Source of the DNA: CAZQYB01 sp964582985
Lineage (GTDB): Bacteria > Planctomycetota > Phycisphaerae > Sedimentisphaerales > Anaerobacaceae
Length of the DNA: 18,486 nt
Assembly: GCA_964582985.1 (NCBI GenBank)
Contig: CAZOUM010000052.1
Location: 1-18,486, forward strand
Reading direction: 5' to 3'
How positions within the stretch are numbered: position 1 is the first letter of the stretch; each line of letters begins with the position of its first letter. The translations under genes were made by a program, and so were the position numbers. This document shows positions 1-7,358 of the stretch, in pieces. The notes under the pieces were generated by a model. That model did no database searches. It was not told where the DNA came from and saw nothing but the letters and a program-made list of their open reading frames with translations.

Positions 1-26
1 CTTTTTTCTTTTTCTGGCCTGGTTTC
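1..26 (+). repeat. Pyrimidine-rich promoter-associated repeat (copy 1)
   Basis: Same 26-nt element as at 3052-3077, with two adjacent mismatches. It ends 4 nt before the -35 box of the hicBA promoter. It begins at the window edge, so its true left limit is not visible. Confidence 0.65.
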
Positions 27-29
27 ACA

Positions 30-59
30 TTGACAAAACCTGCATGTTTATGCTATGAT
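30..59 (+). promoter_or_regulatory. Sigma70-type extended -10 promoter of hicBA
   Basis: The -35 TTGACA lies at 30-35 and the -10 TATGAT at 54-59, with an 18-nt spacer and an extended TGC at 51-53. Transcription should start near 66. This leaves a leader of about 13 nt before the ATG at 79. It also rules out the in-frame ATG at 55, which lies inside the -10 box. HicB proteins of the DNA-binding type repress their own promoter, but this short HicB shows no obvious helix-turn-helix, so autoregulation is only possible. Confidence 0.75.
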
Positions 60-78
60 TATCGTTGAGGCAAAAGAT

Positions 79-315
79 ATGAAGTATTATACCTTTGAGA
101 TAGTAATCGAGAAAGAAGATGACGGGCAGGGCTACTATGCCTACAGCCCTACTCTGCCGGGCTGTTTTTCCAATGGGCCAACTATTGAAGATTGCCGTAA
201 AAATATTCGAGAGGCAATCCAGCTTCATATAGAGTCGCTTGCAAAACGTTCTCAAGAAATACCTCAGGCAGAGAAGTTAGTGCATGTAGAAGAAATCTCT
301 ATCGGTCTGCCCTGA
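79..315 (+). CDS. hicB: HicB-like antitoxin
   Basis: This 78-aa protein matches the HicB-like antitoxin fold, a partial RNase-H-like domain that binds and blocks the HicA mRNA interferase. Visible signatures are the opening beta strand YTFEIVIEKE, the core GYYAYSPTLPGCFSNGPT, and the following helix with EDCRKNIREAIQLHIE. I chose the ATG at 79 over the one at 55 for two reasons: GAGG at 67-70 is an 8-nt-spaced ribosome binding site, and the upstream ATG is inside the promoter. There is no C-terminal DNA-binding domain, so it is the short HicB form. Its stop codon overlaps the start of hicA by one base (TGATG), so the two are translationally coupled. The order is antitoxin first, unlike E. coli hicAB. 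The family is clear; activity is inferred. Confidence 0.88.
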   Translation: MKYYTFEIVIEKEDDGQGYYAYSPTLPGCFSNGPTIEDCRKNIREAIQLHIESLAKRSQEIPQAEKLVHVEEISIGLP

Positions 316-545
316 TGAGCCCCAAAATTCCAATCGTTACCGCTAAAGAACTCATACGGGCCTTGAAACGTGCTGGTTTTTCTAAAGACCGTCAGAAAGG
401 CAGCCATCTTACGCTTATAAACTCTAAAACCAACAAAACTGTTACTATACCAGTCCACACAGGTGTTGACATTGGCAAAGGTCTGCTCAAAAAGATTATC
501 ACCGACGCCGGCCTGACAACTGAAGAGTTCATAAATCTTCTTTAG
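315..545 (+). CDS. hicA: HicA-like mRNA interferase toxin
   Basis: A 76-aa protein with the HicA double-stranded-RNA-binding-like fold. HicA toxins cleave mRNA and tmRNA during translation and are held inactive by HicB. The family signature is complete: KELIRALKRAGF at the N terminus, then QKGSHLTL with the expected catalytic His31, then VTIPVH with a second conserved His48, and GKGLLKKIITDAGLT at the end. The start overlaps the hicB stop by one base. Full length and no visible damage suggest a working toxin. No terminator is obvious just after it. The next 277 nt separate it from the YwgA-like/HD unit, which has its own promoter. Confidence 0.9.
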   Translation: MSPKIPIVTAKELIRALKRAGFSKDRQKGSHLTLINSKTNKTVTIPVHTGVDIGKGLLKKIITDAGLTTEEFINLL

Positions 546-822
546 CAGCTTCCTTTGACTCGCCGATACGAGAAGTTGCTCGATCTTGTGGACACGGCTG
601 ATTGAGGATGCAAGAGCGCCGGTGCAGGTTTCCTGGGGATTGCGGGTTATGGGCGAAAGTAAGAATCTGAGAGGGGATGGAGCTTTGCTACCTAAGACAA
701 GGTAAGAATTTTGGATAATCGCTAAAAAATAATACGCAGGGGGTTGATTGGTCGATAAGAGATTTGTATTATGAAAGAAAGAGCGGACGATTTAGTGTGA
801 ATGATTAGTTGGGGAGCCTATT
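546..822. other. Gene-free spacer between hicA and the YwgA-like gene
   Basis: No convincing ORF on either strand and no clear hairpin terminator. The only recognisable element is the promoter at 744-772. The stretch 546-700 could be decayed coding sequence, but every frame is interrupted and I recognise nothing in it. Confidence 0.5.
744..772 (+). promoter_or_regulatory. Promoter of the YwgA-like/HD gene pair
   Basis: TTGATT (744-749) and TATTAT (767-772) are separated by 17 nt, a good sigma70 match. The predicted start near 779 leaves about 44 nt of leader before the ATG at 823, which is preceded by GGGGAG at 811-816. Confidence 0.55.
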
Positions 823-1317
823 ATGGACCGACAACAGATAGCTCTAAAGCTTGCGGTTGACGGTTTAGAACTGCCGTTTGAGATAAATAGCTTCGAGGAC
901 CGTTTGATACTGCAGAAAGCCGTCTATCTCGCGCAAGCAGGCGGAGTTAACTTGGGGTACTACTATCAGTGGTACCTACATGGCCCGTATTGCCCGGCCC
1001 TGACGCGAGATGAATATGCGATCGACTATGAACGTAAGCAAGAGGTTGATGGGTGCAAAGGTTGGAAATTGGACGATGAGTCTGAAGAGCGACTAAGAAA
1101 ACTACGGAAGCTCATCCCGGAGGGTCAGCGGAGAGAAGTAAGACGAAAGCTTGAACTGTTGGCGTCTGTTCATTTTCTGGTTAAGCGAAGGCAAGTCCAT
1201 CAGAACGATACAGCAGAGATAACAATGACGCTGAAGCGTTTTAATAAAGATTTCAGTGAGGAGGAAGTTGGAAATGCCTTGAGGGAGCTTGTAGAGAATG
1301 GTCTCCTCACTGGGTGA
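823..1317 (+). CDS. YwgA/Panacea-like small protein
   Basis: A 164-aa protein resembling the YwgA group, which is often encoded next to COG1078 HD phosphohydrolases (in Bacillus subtilis ywgA lies near ywfO). The N-terminal third carries the pattern DRLILQKAVYLAQ, then a hydrophobic patch and WYLHGPYCPALTRDE. This also recalls the Panacea (DUF4065) antitoxin core, in which KLLYLAQ is followed by an aromatic-rich YGP motif. The C-terminal part (about 85-164) is charged and helical. GGGGAG at 811-816 supports the ATG start. The gene overlaps the HD gene by 20 nt in another frame, so the two should be made together. A partner or antitoxin role for the HD protein is inference; the biochemical function of this family is not known to me. 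Confidence 0.7.
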   Translation: MDRQQIALKLAVDGLELPFEINSFEDRLILQKAVYLAQAGGVNLGYYYQWYLHGPYCPALTRDEYAIDYERKQEVDGCKGWKLDDESEERLRKLRKLIPEGQRREVRRKLELLASVHFLVKRRQVHQNDTAEITMTLKRFNKDFSEEEVGNALRELVENGLLTG

Positions 1318-2746
1318 TGGCTTCAGCAAACTAATAGTCGATTCGATTCACGGCGATATTCATCTCAAAGAGCGCGAAGTTCAAGTTATTGACACTCCAT
1401 CTTTTCAACGCCTTCGGCAACTGAAACAGTTGGCAATGGCACAATTGGTATATCCCACCGCCACGCACACCAGATTTGCGCATAGCATTGGCGCTCTGGG
1501 AGCGATGATACGAATTCTTGAGGCAGCTGAGAGACACGGAGTAAGCATAGAGGATGAGCAGAAAGATAACCTTCGGCTGGCAGCCCTGCTCCACGATATC
1601 GGACATTACCCCTATTCGCATCTTATGGAAAAGGTTGACCGAGTGAAGTTAACTGAGGAAGAAGTGGAAGAGGATACACCAACTGCAAAGGCAATAGACG
1701 CCAGAAGAAGCAAGTATCCGGACCATGAAGAGGTTGGTGCACTGATCGTAACTGCACAGGCCGATTTGGTGAAAGCCATCGGTGGTGAGGAACGTGCCAA
1801 GGCGGTAGCGGATATATTTACCAGGCGGGAAACAGCAGACCCTCAGTTGAGCAAACTAATCCACAGCAGTTTCGATATAGACAGGTGGGACTACTTGCTC
1901 CGGGATTCTTACGCAGCCGGAGTTCCTTACGGACAGATAGACATAAATTATCTGCTGAACAATTTGAAGGTAAGCCCGCAGAGGATGCTTGGCTTCAAAG
2001 ATAAGGCGCTGGCTGCTGTGGAGCATCTGCTCTTAGCCCGTTTTTTCATGCATCGTGTGGTTTATTACCATAAGACAATCTACGGAATGGAGGAAGCGTG
2101 TCGTCAACTTCTGAGACGTCTGAGGGACCGGGATGACAAACGCTATCACGTACCAAAGGATGGTGAGGAGGTAAGGCGTTTGGTTCAATCGGAAGCACTA
2201 TACACATTTACTGATGCTTTTGTGGAGGGAGTTGTCAGAGAGGCAACTGAGGACGAGGATGATGCCGTCAGGGCACTCGCGCGGGCAATTCAAAGCCGGA
2301 GACCTCCCAAGCTGCTGAAGGAAGTGGCAGTTTGCGAAGACGTGGAGAAGAAGACTCACGCCGGAAGAATTTTTATGCAGAACTGCAGATCAAAGCTGAG
2401 GGGCCTAGCCGAGGAGTTCGATATTCCTCTCGCACAGTTTTTGCTATGCGAGCCATACGTACGCGTTGTCAAACCGCCTGAGAAACCGACCTTCGAACAA
2501 GTGGCCAAAATGGAAGCCGGGGAAATCCAAAAGAGGGCGTTCGAAGAGGAGGAAGAGGATATAAAGATTTTCGTGGCTGATGCCGAGGAACCAATCTCCT
2601 TGATGGAGATAGAACACAGCTTGGTAGTAAAATATGCAGATTACGCCTTCCAGTTGTTTCGGCTTTACGTTATTTACGAAGGTAGCGACAAGGAAGAGAT
2701 AATTGAAAGGTTGAAAGCGCGCGTTAAAGACTGGGACAAGAGTTGA
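1298..2746 (+). CDS. HD-domain phosphohydrolase, COG1078 (SAMHD1/dGTPase-like)
   Basis: A 482-aa protein of the COG1078 HD superfamily, whose characterised relatives (SAMHD1, EF1143, B. subtilis YwfO) hydrolyse (d)NTPs to nucleosides and triphosphate. It opens with the family motif VDSIHGDIHL (about 14-23). Then come RLRQLKQLAMAQLVYPTATH and RFAHSIG with His62, LLHDIGHYPYSH with the His99-Asp100 metal pair, HEEVG (143-147), and DIDRWDYLLRDS (193-204) with the distal aspartate. The metal site therefore looks complete. The C-terminal 200-odd residues correspond to the less conserved associated region and are rich in Glu/Lys. The ATG at 1298 lies within the preceding gene, 10 nt after GAGGGAG (1281-1287). 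A housekeeping dNTP-pool role and a phage-defence role are both possible; the sequence does not decide. Confidence 0.87.
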   Translation: MVSSLGDGFSKLIVDSIHGDIHLKEREVQVIDTPSFQRLRQLKQLAMAQLVYPTATHTRFAHSIGALGAMIRILEAAERHGVSIEDEQKDNLRLAALLHDIGHYPYSHLMEKVDRVKLTEEEVEEDTPTAKAIDARRSKYPDHEEVGALIVTAQADLVKAIGGEERAKAVADIFTRRETADPQLSKLIHSSFDIDRWDYLLRDSYAAGVPYGQIDINYLLNNLKVSPQRMLGFKDKALAAVEHLLLARFFMHRVVYYHKTIYGMEEACRQLLRRLRDRDDKRYHVPKDGEEVRRLVQSEALYTFTDAFVEGVVREATEDEDDAVRALARAIQSRRPPKLLKEVAVCEDVEKKTHAGRIFMQNCRSKLRGLAEEFDIPLAQFLLCEPYVRVVKPPEKPTFEQVAKMEAGEIQKRAFEEEEEDIKIFVADAEEPISLMEIEHSLVVKYADYAFQLFRLYVIYEGSDKEEIIERLKARVKDWDKS

Positions 2747-2750
2747 ATAA

Positions 2751-2765
2751 GCCGCTGTTTGCGGC
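2751..2765 (+). terminator. Weak hairpin after the HD gene
   Basis: GCCGC/GCGGC form a 5-bp stem around TGTTT, 4 nt after the HD stop codon. The following sequence is only moderately T-rich, so it is a weak or Rho-assisted terminator at best. Confidence 0.3.
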
Positions 2766-2924
2766 GGCCATTATTTATTGCGCGGGATTCGTTTTTAAAT
2801 TCTTTTTGTAAATAGCACGGTCTTTTTTTGGAAGAAGCCTCAATAAAGTGGTGGGGGATGAATATTTTCATTTTTTGAAGTTCAATGTTGCGAACTCCTT
2901 GTGGTGTTTTTTTGCTGCCTCATT

Positions 2925-2986
2925 CCGCCTTAGGCGGACAGGCCCGCCTGAGTCGGGCGAGCTTCCTGCCTTTGCGGCGGGGCAGG
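2925..2986. repeat. Cluster of three REP-like palindromes
   Basis: Three consecutive inverted repeats: CCGCCTTAGGCGG (2925-2937), GCCCG...CGGGC with a 7-nt loop (2942-2958), and CCTGCC...GGCAGG with a 10-nt loop (2965-2986). The compact GC-rich arrangement in an AT-richer gap resembles dispersed REP/BIME-type elements. No second copy is present in this window, so membership of a repeat family is inferred. Confidence 0.55.
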
Positions 2987-3051
2987 CAGGACAGGTTTAG
3001 TGCGGGGCAAATTGTCATAATATCCAACCGGCTGTCGTTTTCGGCCTGCGG

Positions 3052-3077
3052 CTTTTTTCTTTTTTCGGCCTGGTTTC
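3052..3077 (+). repeat. Pyrimidine-rich promoter-associated repeat (copy 2)
   Basis: A 26-nt stretch that matches positions 1-26 at 24 of 26 bases, including the run CTTTTTTCTTTTT and the end GGCCTGGTTTC. Both copies lie just upstream of an extended -10 promoter (hicB and murC). Confidence 0.65.
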
Positions 3078-3079
3078 TG

Positions 3080-3088
3080 TGCTAAAAT
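3080..3088 (+). promoter_or_regulatory. Candidate extended -10 for the murC operon
   Basis: TGC TAAAAT (3080-3088) is a good extended -10 box; the region where -35 should be is a T-run without a clear hexamer. A start near 3095 would give a leader of about 33 nt. Confidence 0.45.
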
Positions 3089-3127
3089 CCCTTGCGTCAG
3101 AAGTGTGAATCTTCTCAGGGATGATAT

Positions 3128-4600
3128 ATGCGCCAATCGAATATGCAAACCTATCGCAGGCAAGCGAAAGCTGCCCATAAGTATAAGGTTGTAGATACCG
3201 ACGGCAAGCCGAGCGTAGCGGGCAAACGGTTCCACTTTATCGGCGCCGGCGGTATCGGCATGAGCGGCCTGGCGAAACTCCTGCTCAAACACAAGGCCGT
3301 TGTTGCCGGCTCGGACCAGGACGCAACCGCCGTAACAGATAAGCTCCGCCAGCTGGGTGCCGGCATAAAAATCGGCCATAGCGCCGGCAATCTCGACCCA
3401 CAGACGGATGCGGTTGTTATCTCCGCGGCCATAACAAAAGACAATCCCGAACTGCAACTGGCACGCAAGATAGACTGCAGGATTTGCAAATACGCCGAGC
3501 TGCTGGGGGAATTGATGGCCTGCTATGATGGTATTGCCGTAAGCGGCACTCACGGCAAAAGTACGACAAGCGGATGGCTCATCTATGTGCTAAAGCAGGC
3601 GGGATTAGACCCGAACTTTATCATCGGGGCCGATATAACTCAATTGGCCAGCTCTTCCGGCACAGGCGATGGCAGGTATTTCGTGGCCGAGGCCTGCGAA
3701 TATGACAGGAGCTTTTTGAACCTAAAGCCTAAGATTGGCACGATACTTAATATTGAGCAGGACCATCTGGATTACTATAAGGATGAGCAGGAAATAATCG
3801 AAGCCTTCGGCGAGTTTGCTCTCGGCACAAGAGAAGATGGTGTCTTAATTGCCAATGGCACAGATTCGAACGTGGCGAAGGTTATCGGCAAGCTACCTGC
3901 CGGCCTGCGCTGCGAGACCTTCGGACTTGATGAAAGCTGCGATTTTTCCGCGCAGAATCTTCAGCTAAATGACGGCTTGTATTCCTTCGATATTTATCAT
4001 AACGCTCAACTGCTGGGCAAAACCGAAATTGGTCTGCCGGGCAAGCACAACGTTGTAAATGCTCTGGCCGTGGTGGCTATGGCGATTAACGCCGGGTTGG
4101 ACGCCGGCCAGGTACTTGAGCTGCTGCCCACATTTACCGGCATCGACCGTCGGCTGACGTTAAAGGGCCGGTTCGGCGAAATAGCGGTCCTCGACGATTA
4201 CGCCCATCATCCAACGGAAATCAGGGCGTCGCTGGAAGCGATACGGCAGAGGTATCAGCCCAGACGACTCTGGTGTATTTTTCAGCCGCATCAGTACAGC
4301 AGGACAAGATTTTTGCTTGATGACTTTGCGGAAAGCTTTAAGCTTGCCGATATAACAATAGTCCCGGAGATTTATTTCGTCCGGGATTCGCAGTCGGCGA
4401 AAAAAGACGTCAACTCGCAGATACTCGTCGAAAGAATGCGAGCGAACGGAACAGAGGCGGTATTCATCGACGGCTTTAGCAGAATTTGCGATTATCTAAA
4501 GGGCAAAGTAAAAGCGGGCGATGCAGTAGTTACTATGGGCGCAGGTGACATTTGGAAGGTGGCAGATGGATATATACAGTGGCTTAGAGCAGATAGTTGA
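3128..4600 (+). CDS. murC: UDP-N-acetylmuramate--L-alanine ligase MurC
   Basis: MurC adds L-alanine to UDP-MurNAc with ATP, the first amino acid of the peptidoglycan stem peptide, in the cytoplasm. The 490-aa product shows all three Mur ligase domains. These are the UDP-binding Rossmann start FHFIGAGGIGMSGLAKLL (35-52), the ATP-binding loop GTHGKSTT (140-147), NIEQDHLDYY (208-217), and the C-terminal DDYAHHPTEI (356-365) with FQPHQYSRTR (385-394). The first 30 residues, rich in Lys/Arg/Gln, are an extension compared with typical MurC. The ATG at 3128 has AGGG at 3117-3120 as a site 7 nt upstream, so the extension is probably real. It is the first gene of a murC-murB-ddl-ftsQ block; the end overlaps murB. 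Confidence 0.96.
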   Translation: MRQSNMQTYRRQAKAAHKYKVVDTDGKPSVAGKRFHFIGAGGIGMSGLAKLLLKHKAVVAGSDQDATAVTDKLRQLGAGIKIGHSAGNLDPQTDAVVISAAITKDNPELQLARKIDCRICKYAELLGELMACYDGIAVSGTHGKSTTSGWLIYVLKQAGLDPNFIIGADITQLASSSGTGDGRYFVAEACEYDRSFLNLKPKIGTILNIEQDHLDYYKDEQEIIEAFGEFALGTREDGVLIANGTDSNVAKVIGKLPAGLRCETFGLDESCDFSAQNLQLNDGLYSFDIYHNAQLLGKTEIGLPGKHNVVNALAVVAMAINAGLDAGQVLELLPTFTGIDRRLTLKGRFGEIAVLDDYAHHPTEIRASLEAIRQRYQPRRLWCIFQPHQYSRTRFLLDDFAESFKLADITIVPEIYFVRDSQSAKKDVNSQILVERMRANGTEAVFIDGFSRICDYLKGKVKAGDAVVTMGAGDIWKVADGYIQWLRADS

Positions 4601-5447
4601 GACTAATTATCGCTTGGCCGAGCATACGTGGTACGGCTTTGGCGGTCGGGCGGATTATTTTATCAGGCCGAAGACGGTCGAACAACTAAAGGAAATTGTG
4701 CAGCGGTGCAACGCAAACAACATCGGTATTTATGTGATGGGCTTCGGGTCCAATCTGCTAATCAACGATGACGGCCTGCGGGCGGCGGTGATAAAGTTCG
4801 AAGGCGACGAGTTCGCGCAGACGCAGTTTGACGGTGAGCAAATCACGGCCTGGGCAGGGGCAGAGTTGAGCAGGCTGGTTTTGAACTGTGTGCGAAATGG
4901 GCTTTCGGGCATTGAGGCTCTAACAGGGATACCCGGCTCAATTGGCGGCGCAATAAGAATGAACGCAGGCGGCAGCTTCGGTGACATCGGGGCCGCGGTA
5001 GAGACCGTTACGCTGATGGACAACGAGGGAAACGTCTTTGAAAAGAGCAAGCCGGAGTTGATGTTTGACTACCGCCGGGCAAACATTACCGCCCAGTTCA
5101 TTTTGAACGCGACGCTGGGCCTCAATAAGGCCGACCCTGAACAAATAATGCGGACGGTGAAGGAGATATGGATTTATAAAAAGAACAATCAGCCGTTAAA
5201 CACAAAGAATTCCGGCTGCATATTCAAAAATCCGCGAGGTGTCTCGGCCGGGGCATTGGTGGATAGAGCCGGCTTGAAGGGTCTGCAGATTGGCGGAGCC
5301 GTCGTAAGCGAAAAGCACGCAAATTTCATTATCGCACAAGAGGGGTGCAAAAGTCGCGATGTCACAAGGCTCATAGATGCGATAAAAGAGAGAGTTAAGG
5401 AGCAGTTCGGCATCGAGCTGGAACTCGAAATCGAAATCTGGGACTGA
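4566..5447 (+). CDS. murB: UDP-N-acetylenolpyruvoylglucosamine reductase MurB (type II-like)
   Basis: MurB is the FAD enzyme that reduces UDP-GlcNAc-enolpyruvate with NADPH to UDP-MurNAc. In the 293-aa product the FAD-binding motifs MGFGSNLLI (58-66) and GIPGSIGGAIRMNAGG (121-136) are clear, followed by YRRANI (169-174). The catalytic proton donor, Ser in E. coli, is Cys218 here in the motif SGCIFKNP, a variant I recall from other type II enzymes. The C terminus carries the substrate-binding part GLKGLQIGGAVVSEKHANFI and the acidic end with Glu288 or Glu290. I chose the ATG at 4566 because AAGGTGG (4556-4562) sits just before it; a GTG at 4545 is less likely. It overlaps murC by 35 nt. Confidence 0.95.
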   Translation: MDIYSGLEQIVETNYRLAEHTWYGFGGRADYFIRPKTVEQLKEIVQRCNANNIGIYVMGFGSNLLINDDGLRAAVIKFEGDEFAQTQFDGEQITAWAGAELSRLVLNCVRNGLSGIEALTGIPGSIGGAIRMNAGGSFGDIGAAVETVTLMDNEGNVFEKSKPELMFDYRRANITAQFILNATLGLNKADPEQIMRTVKEIWIYKKNNQPLNTKNSGCIFKNPRGVSAGALVDRAGLKGLQIGGAVVSEKHANFIIAQEGCKSRDVTRLIDAIKERVKEQFGIELELEIEIWD

Positions 5448-5467
5448 GAAAGCAGAATAATAATAAA

Positions 5468-6418
5468 TTGGGAATATTAAATAGCAAACTGAAAATAGCT
5501 GTCCTTATGGGGGGTATTGGCGAAGAGCGTGACATCAGTATACAAAGCGGCAGATGCGTCGAACAGGCGTTAAAAGAAGCCGGCCTGAACGTAGTGACCG
5601 CCGATATACGCCCCGACAATATGGATATACTTGAAGACGACAGTATTGATGTTTTTTTTATTGCCCTGCACGGCAGATTCGGCGAGGACGGTCAACTCCA
5701 GCAGATACTTGAAGACAAGTCACTTGTTTATACAGGCAGCGGGCCGGAGGCAAGCAGACTGGCTTTTGACAAGCTGGCCAGTAAGAAGTGCTTTACCAAA
5801 GCAGGGATAGCAACACCAAAAGCAATTAGGTTTGATGAGCAAACAGAATCAAAAGAGTTCGAGCAACAACTTTTGCAGCTAAGTGACAGGTTCGTGGTCA
5901 AGCCTGTCAGGCAGGGAAGCGCTGTTGGCGTTGCTATCGTCGATGAGCCGGCGTCGGCAGCAGCGGCTGGGCGCCGGTGCCGGCGTGAATTCGGCGATTG
6001 TATGATTGAAGAATTTGTCCCGGGCAGAGAAATAACCGTCGGCATACTGGAAAACCTGGCACTGCCGATAATTGAGATTAAAAGTAAGACCGGCTTTTAC
6101 GATTATCAGGCAAAATATCACGATGAGCGCACGGAGTATCTGTTCGATACGATTGACAAACCGGCACTGGTTAGTGATATCAAGGCGGCGGCACTTAGTT
6201 GCTTTGAGGTGCTTGGTTGTCGTCACTTTGCCAGAGTCGATTTTATCCTGCGCGATGATGGAGCCGCCTATGCCCTGGAAGCTAACACCATTCCGGGTAT
6301 GACAAGCCATTCACTTTTGCCCAAAGCGGCGGCAAAAGGTGGGCTTTCAATGAGCAAAATGTGCGTAAAAATGGTCGAGATGGCTTTGGAAAGCGAAAAA
6401 CTAAACACTGTTCGGTGA
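5468..6418 (+). CDS. ddl: D-alanine--D-alanine ligase
   Basis: An ATP-grasp ligase making D-Ala-D-Ala, the end of the peptidoglycan stem peptide. In 316 aa it shows the N-terminal GGIGEERDISIQSG (15-28), ALHGRFGEDGQLQ (66-78), FDKLASKKCFTKAGI (100-114), the ATP-grasp strand FVVKPVRQGSAVGV (142-155), EEFVPGREITVG (181-192), FYDYQAKY (210-217), and the metal/substrate end EANTIPGMTSHSLLPKAA (271-288). The first motif has Gly-Glu where many Ddl enzymes have Ser-Ala. There is no ATG: TTG at 5468 is the only reasonable start, with just a weak distant GAGAAAG (5446-5452). It follows murB by 20 nt and precedes ftsQ by 19 nt, so it is cotranscribed. Confidence 0.94.
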   Translation: MGILNSKLKIAVLMGGIGEERDISIQSGRCVEQALKEAGLNVVTADIRPDNMDILEDDSIDVFFIALHGRFGEDGQLQQILEDKSLVYTGSGPEASRLAFDKLASKKCFTKAGIATPKAIRFDEQTESKEFEQQLLQLSDRFVVKPVRQGSAVGVAIVDEPASAAAAGRRCRREFGDCMIEEFVPGREITVGILENLALPIIEIKSKTGFYDYQAKYHDERTEYLFDTIDKPALVSDIKAAALSCFEVLGCRHFARVDFILRDDGAAYALEANTIPGMTSHSLLPKAAAKGGLSMSKMCVKMVEMALESEKLNTVR

Positions 6419-6437
6419 GCACTAACGACTAAAATCT

Positions 6438-7358
6438 GTGGCCAAGAGAAGACGAAAAAAGAGAAAAGCTAAAAGAATATCATTCAAGGCCGGCGTCTCG
6501 AAAAAGAAGAAGCGGAAGATTGCTTACAGGCCGAGTCTGATGGCTGTTCTGAAAGTGGCAGCGCTGGTTTGTGTTGTCGCTGCCGTTGTGGCCGTATTTG
6601 TTTTTCTAAAGAGAGCCATACCTGTCTCGCAGAAAACGCTGACACCGAAACTGGTGAAACCCCCTGCCTGGGTCACCGAACAGCTCGAAGAAGAAATTTA
6701 TGCCGCAGCCGGAGTTGATGGCCAAGACCTGAAACTCGACACAGATGTTGCCCGCTCGGTCCAGAACAATCTCGCCCGCAGGGTTGCCTGGCTGGACAAC
6801 GTAAAAGTCCGAGTCACAAACGAGCAACTGCTTATCGGGGGACAATGGAGAAAGCCCGTTGCAATGATTAAGCGGGGTTTGTACAAATTTTATGTAGACG
6901 CCGAGCTGGTTGTGCTCGACTACGTGCCGCTGCCCGATTTGCCGATAGTAGAAGTAAAAGAGCTTTCGGTTCTGCCGTCGCCGCCGTCGTCCGGCAAAAT
7001 TTGGCAAAAGGATGATTTGGGCGCAGCCGTAGCAATACTGGTTCGACTCGCCAAAAGGGACAGACTTCTCACAGACGCCAGGCCGTTGCTGTATGAGCTC
7101 GACAGCATAGACGTGAGCAATTTCGACGGGCGGGAAAACAGTCGAGCACGACATGTTATTCTATATGCAAAAGACGTCCAAATTATCTGGGGGGCAGAAC
7201 TGGACAAATATAAGCAGCATTTTGAATCTACTGATGCACAAAAAATTGCCAAGCTATACTTTCATTACGAAGAATACGGCACGCTGCAAAGCGGCGTGAA
7301 ACGTATCAATCTGTGCGACCCGCAGGATGACATCCCGTTGCCAATCGACAAAGATTAG
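6438..7358 (+). CDS. ftsQ: FtsQ/DivIB-like cell-division protein
   Basis: A 306-aa predicted bitopic membrane protein. It starts with about 30 residues dominated by Lys/Arg (cytoplasmic), then one hydrophobic segment at about 34-57, then an outside domain. The stretch ARRVAWLDNVKVRV, followed by GGQWRKPVAMI and KFYVDAELVVLDYVPLPDLP, fits the FtsQ beta-domain pattern: a Trp-Leu-x-x-V strand, an R-x-P-V-A-like motif, and a YYVD-like motif before a Leu-Pro turn. The position after murC-murB-ddl supports the call. FtsQ links early and late divisome proteins. Similarity is weak at residue level, so the name rests on pattern and context. The start is GTG at 6438 with no clear ribosome binding site. 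The 3' end overlaps the convergent ykgJ-2 by 53 bp. Confidence 0.72.
   Translation: MAKRRRKKRKAKRISFKAGVSKKKKRKIAYRPSLMAVLKVAALVCVVAAVVAVFVFLKRAIPVSQKTLTPKLVKPPAWVTEQLEEEIYAAAGVDGQDLKLDTDVARSVQNNLARRVAWLDNVKVRVTNEQLLIGGQWRKPVAMIKRGLYKFYVDAELVVLDYVPLPDLPIVEVKELSVLPSPPSSGKIWQKDDLGAAVAILVRLAKRDRLLTDARPLLYELDSIDVSNFDGRENSRARHVILYAKDVQIIWGAELDKYKQHFESTDAQKIAKLYFHYEEYGTLQSGVKRINLCDPQDDIPLPIDKD

Larger units (their letters stand above)
2747..3127. other. Intergenic region with hairpins and murC promoter
   Basis: About 380 nt without a credible gene. From left to right it holds a weak hairpin (2751-2765), an AT-rich stretch, a cluster of three GC-rich palindromes (2925-2986), a pyrimidine-rich element also found at the window start (3052-3077), and a -10-like box for murC (3083-3088). 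ORFs across this stretch read through the palindromes and have no family signature. Confidence 0.6.

Noticed and set aside
55..78. Upstream ATG for hicB
   Set aside because: It lies inside the -10 box of the promoter, so it cannot be on the transcript.
546..740. Decayed gene after hicA
   Set aside because: All frames are interrupted and no residual motif could be recognised.
2885..3085. 66-aa plus-strand ORF and the overlapping 207-aa minus-strand ORF (2930-3553)
   Set aside because: They read through palindromes and through murC in another frame, have no family pattern and no ribosome binding site.
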